Source: Candidatus Eisenbacteria bacterium (GTDB lineage Bacteria; Eisenbacteria; RBG-16-71-46; CAIMUX01; JAHJDP01). Taken from it: a stretch of 64,000 nucleotides of DNA. Of the stretch, positions 63,860 to 64,000 are shown piece after piece. Below the pieces are notes generated by a model, which saw only the letters and a list, made by a program, of their open reading frames with translations, made no database searches and was not told the origin of the DNA. Positions within the stretch are counted from its first letter, which is position 1. Every line of letters begins with the position of its first letter. A program made the position numbers and the translations under genes. The DNA is taken from assembly GCA_018831195.1 (NCBI GenBank), contig JAHJDP010000061.1, positions 29,138 through 93,137 on the forward strand. Reading direction: 5' to 3'.

Positions 63860-64000
63860 CTAATAGGCGTATTTCAGCTCATGACGGCGGTTCTTCGGGA
63901 TGCAGCGGGTCTCAATCGTGCGGTTGTAATATTGTTTGAGCCTGCGCGGTAAGCGCGTCCGTGTGGCAAAGAGTCTCTTGGCCAGGATCTCATCAACCCG
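63860..64000 (-). CDS. Unidentified gene, C-terminal end only
   Basis: The last 46 codons of a minus-strand ORF entering from beyond the window, ending TAG at 63860. Visible residues are basic and Tyr/Arg-rich (LAKRLFATRTRLPRRLKQYY, then CIPKNRRHELKYAY). Codon usage resembles the neighbours, and the frame is convergent with pilQ across a terminator, so it is probably a real gene. Too little is visible to name it. Confidence 0.5.
   Translation of the reverse strand, partial: RVDEILAKRLFATRTRLPRRLKQYYNRTIETRCIPKNRRHELKYAY

Noticed and set aside
1..64000. CRISPR arrays, tRNA/rRNA genes, insertion sequences, prophage
   Set aside because: No regularly spaced repeats, cloverleaf sequences, transposase or phage genes were seen.
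1..64000. High GATC frequency suggesting Dam-type methylation
   Set aside because: Spot counts were uneven (some stretches near expectation, others several-fold higher) and follow Asp/Ile/Arg codon use; no methyltransferase gene in the window.

Overview
The window looks like a Gram-negative (diderm) bacterium of the FCB superphylum or a neighbouring candidate phylum. The evidence is lipid A/O-antigen type genes, outer-membrane (OM) assembly proteins, a type IX secretion (T9SS) style pair (a C25 peptidase followed by PorV) and secreted proteins ending in FlgD/T9SS-like C-terminal domains. By eye the G+C content is in the mid-to-upper 50s percent. Genes are densely packed with many 1-4 nt stop/start overlaps, and a high share start with TTG or GTG behind good Shine-Dalgarno (SD) sites. 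I saw no tRNA, rRNA, CRISPR array, insertion sequence or prophage. The genus cannot be named from this sequence.

Layout. 1-1.7 kb (minus): a Nudix hydrolase cut by the window edge, pyrE and a fibronectin-III lipoprotein. 2-7 kb (plus): an M23 peptidase, accA, a PAP2/Aur1-like membrane protein and a CBS-pair protein. 7-11.4 kb (minus): an O-antigen-ligase-like protein, a GT9 glycosyltransferase and an MsbA-like ABC exporter. 11.6-30.3 kb (plus): a Trm112-like protein and then a long cell-envelope run: PorU-like C25 peptidase, PorV-like protein, M6 metalloprotease with a sorting domain, two tandem DUF5683-like proteins, a beta-propeller, an 1121-residue putative OM protein, an Omp85/BamA-like protein and a SurA/PrsA-like lipoprotein. 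30.3-32.3 kb (minus): ligA. 32.5-43.5 kb: a GT2/DUF2304 pair, a DinG/XPD-type helicase and hutU, then a giant opposite-strand acyl-CoA-ligase/GNAT fusion, then hutI. 43.7-47.5 kb: a TPR protein, a putative OM beta-barrel protein and ComEA.

47.6-63.8 kb is an essentially complete type IVa pilus (T4P) locus: pilB, pilT, pilC, pilS, pilR, pilA, an ABC ATPase and permease, a TPR protein, pilD and pilMNOPQ. From memory this order closely follows the Myxococcus xanthus pil cluster. A sigma-54 (-24/-12) promoter lies in front of pilA directly after the PilSR two-component genes, and strong intrinsic terminators follow pilA and pilQ.

How the genes work together. The middle of the window concerns surface export and OM assembly: LPS-type genes, T9SS-like sortase, shuttle and cargo, then Omp85 and a periplasmic chaperone. 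The right third concerns T4P motility and probably DNA uptake (ComEA). The most unusual items are the T9SS-like module with its possible SprA-like protein, the three-part CoA-ligase/GNAT giant, an intrinsic terminator hidden inside antisense ligA coding sequence, and an over-represented palindromic octamer, TTGTACAA.
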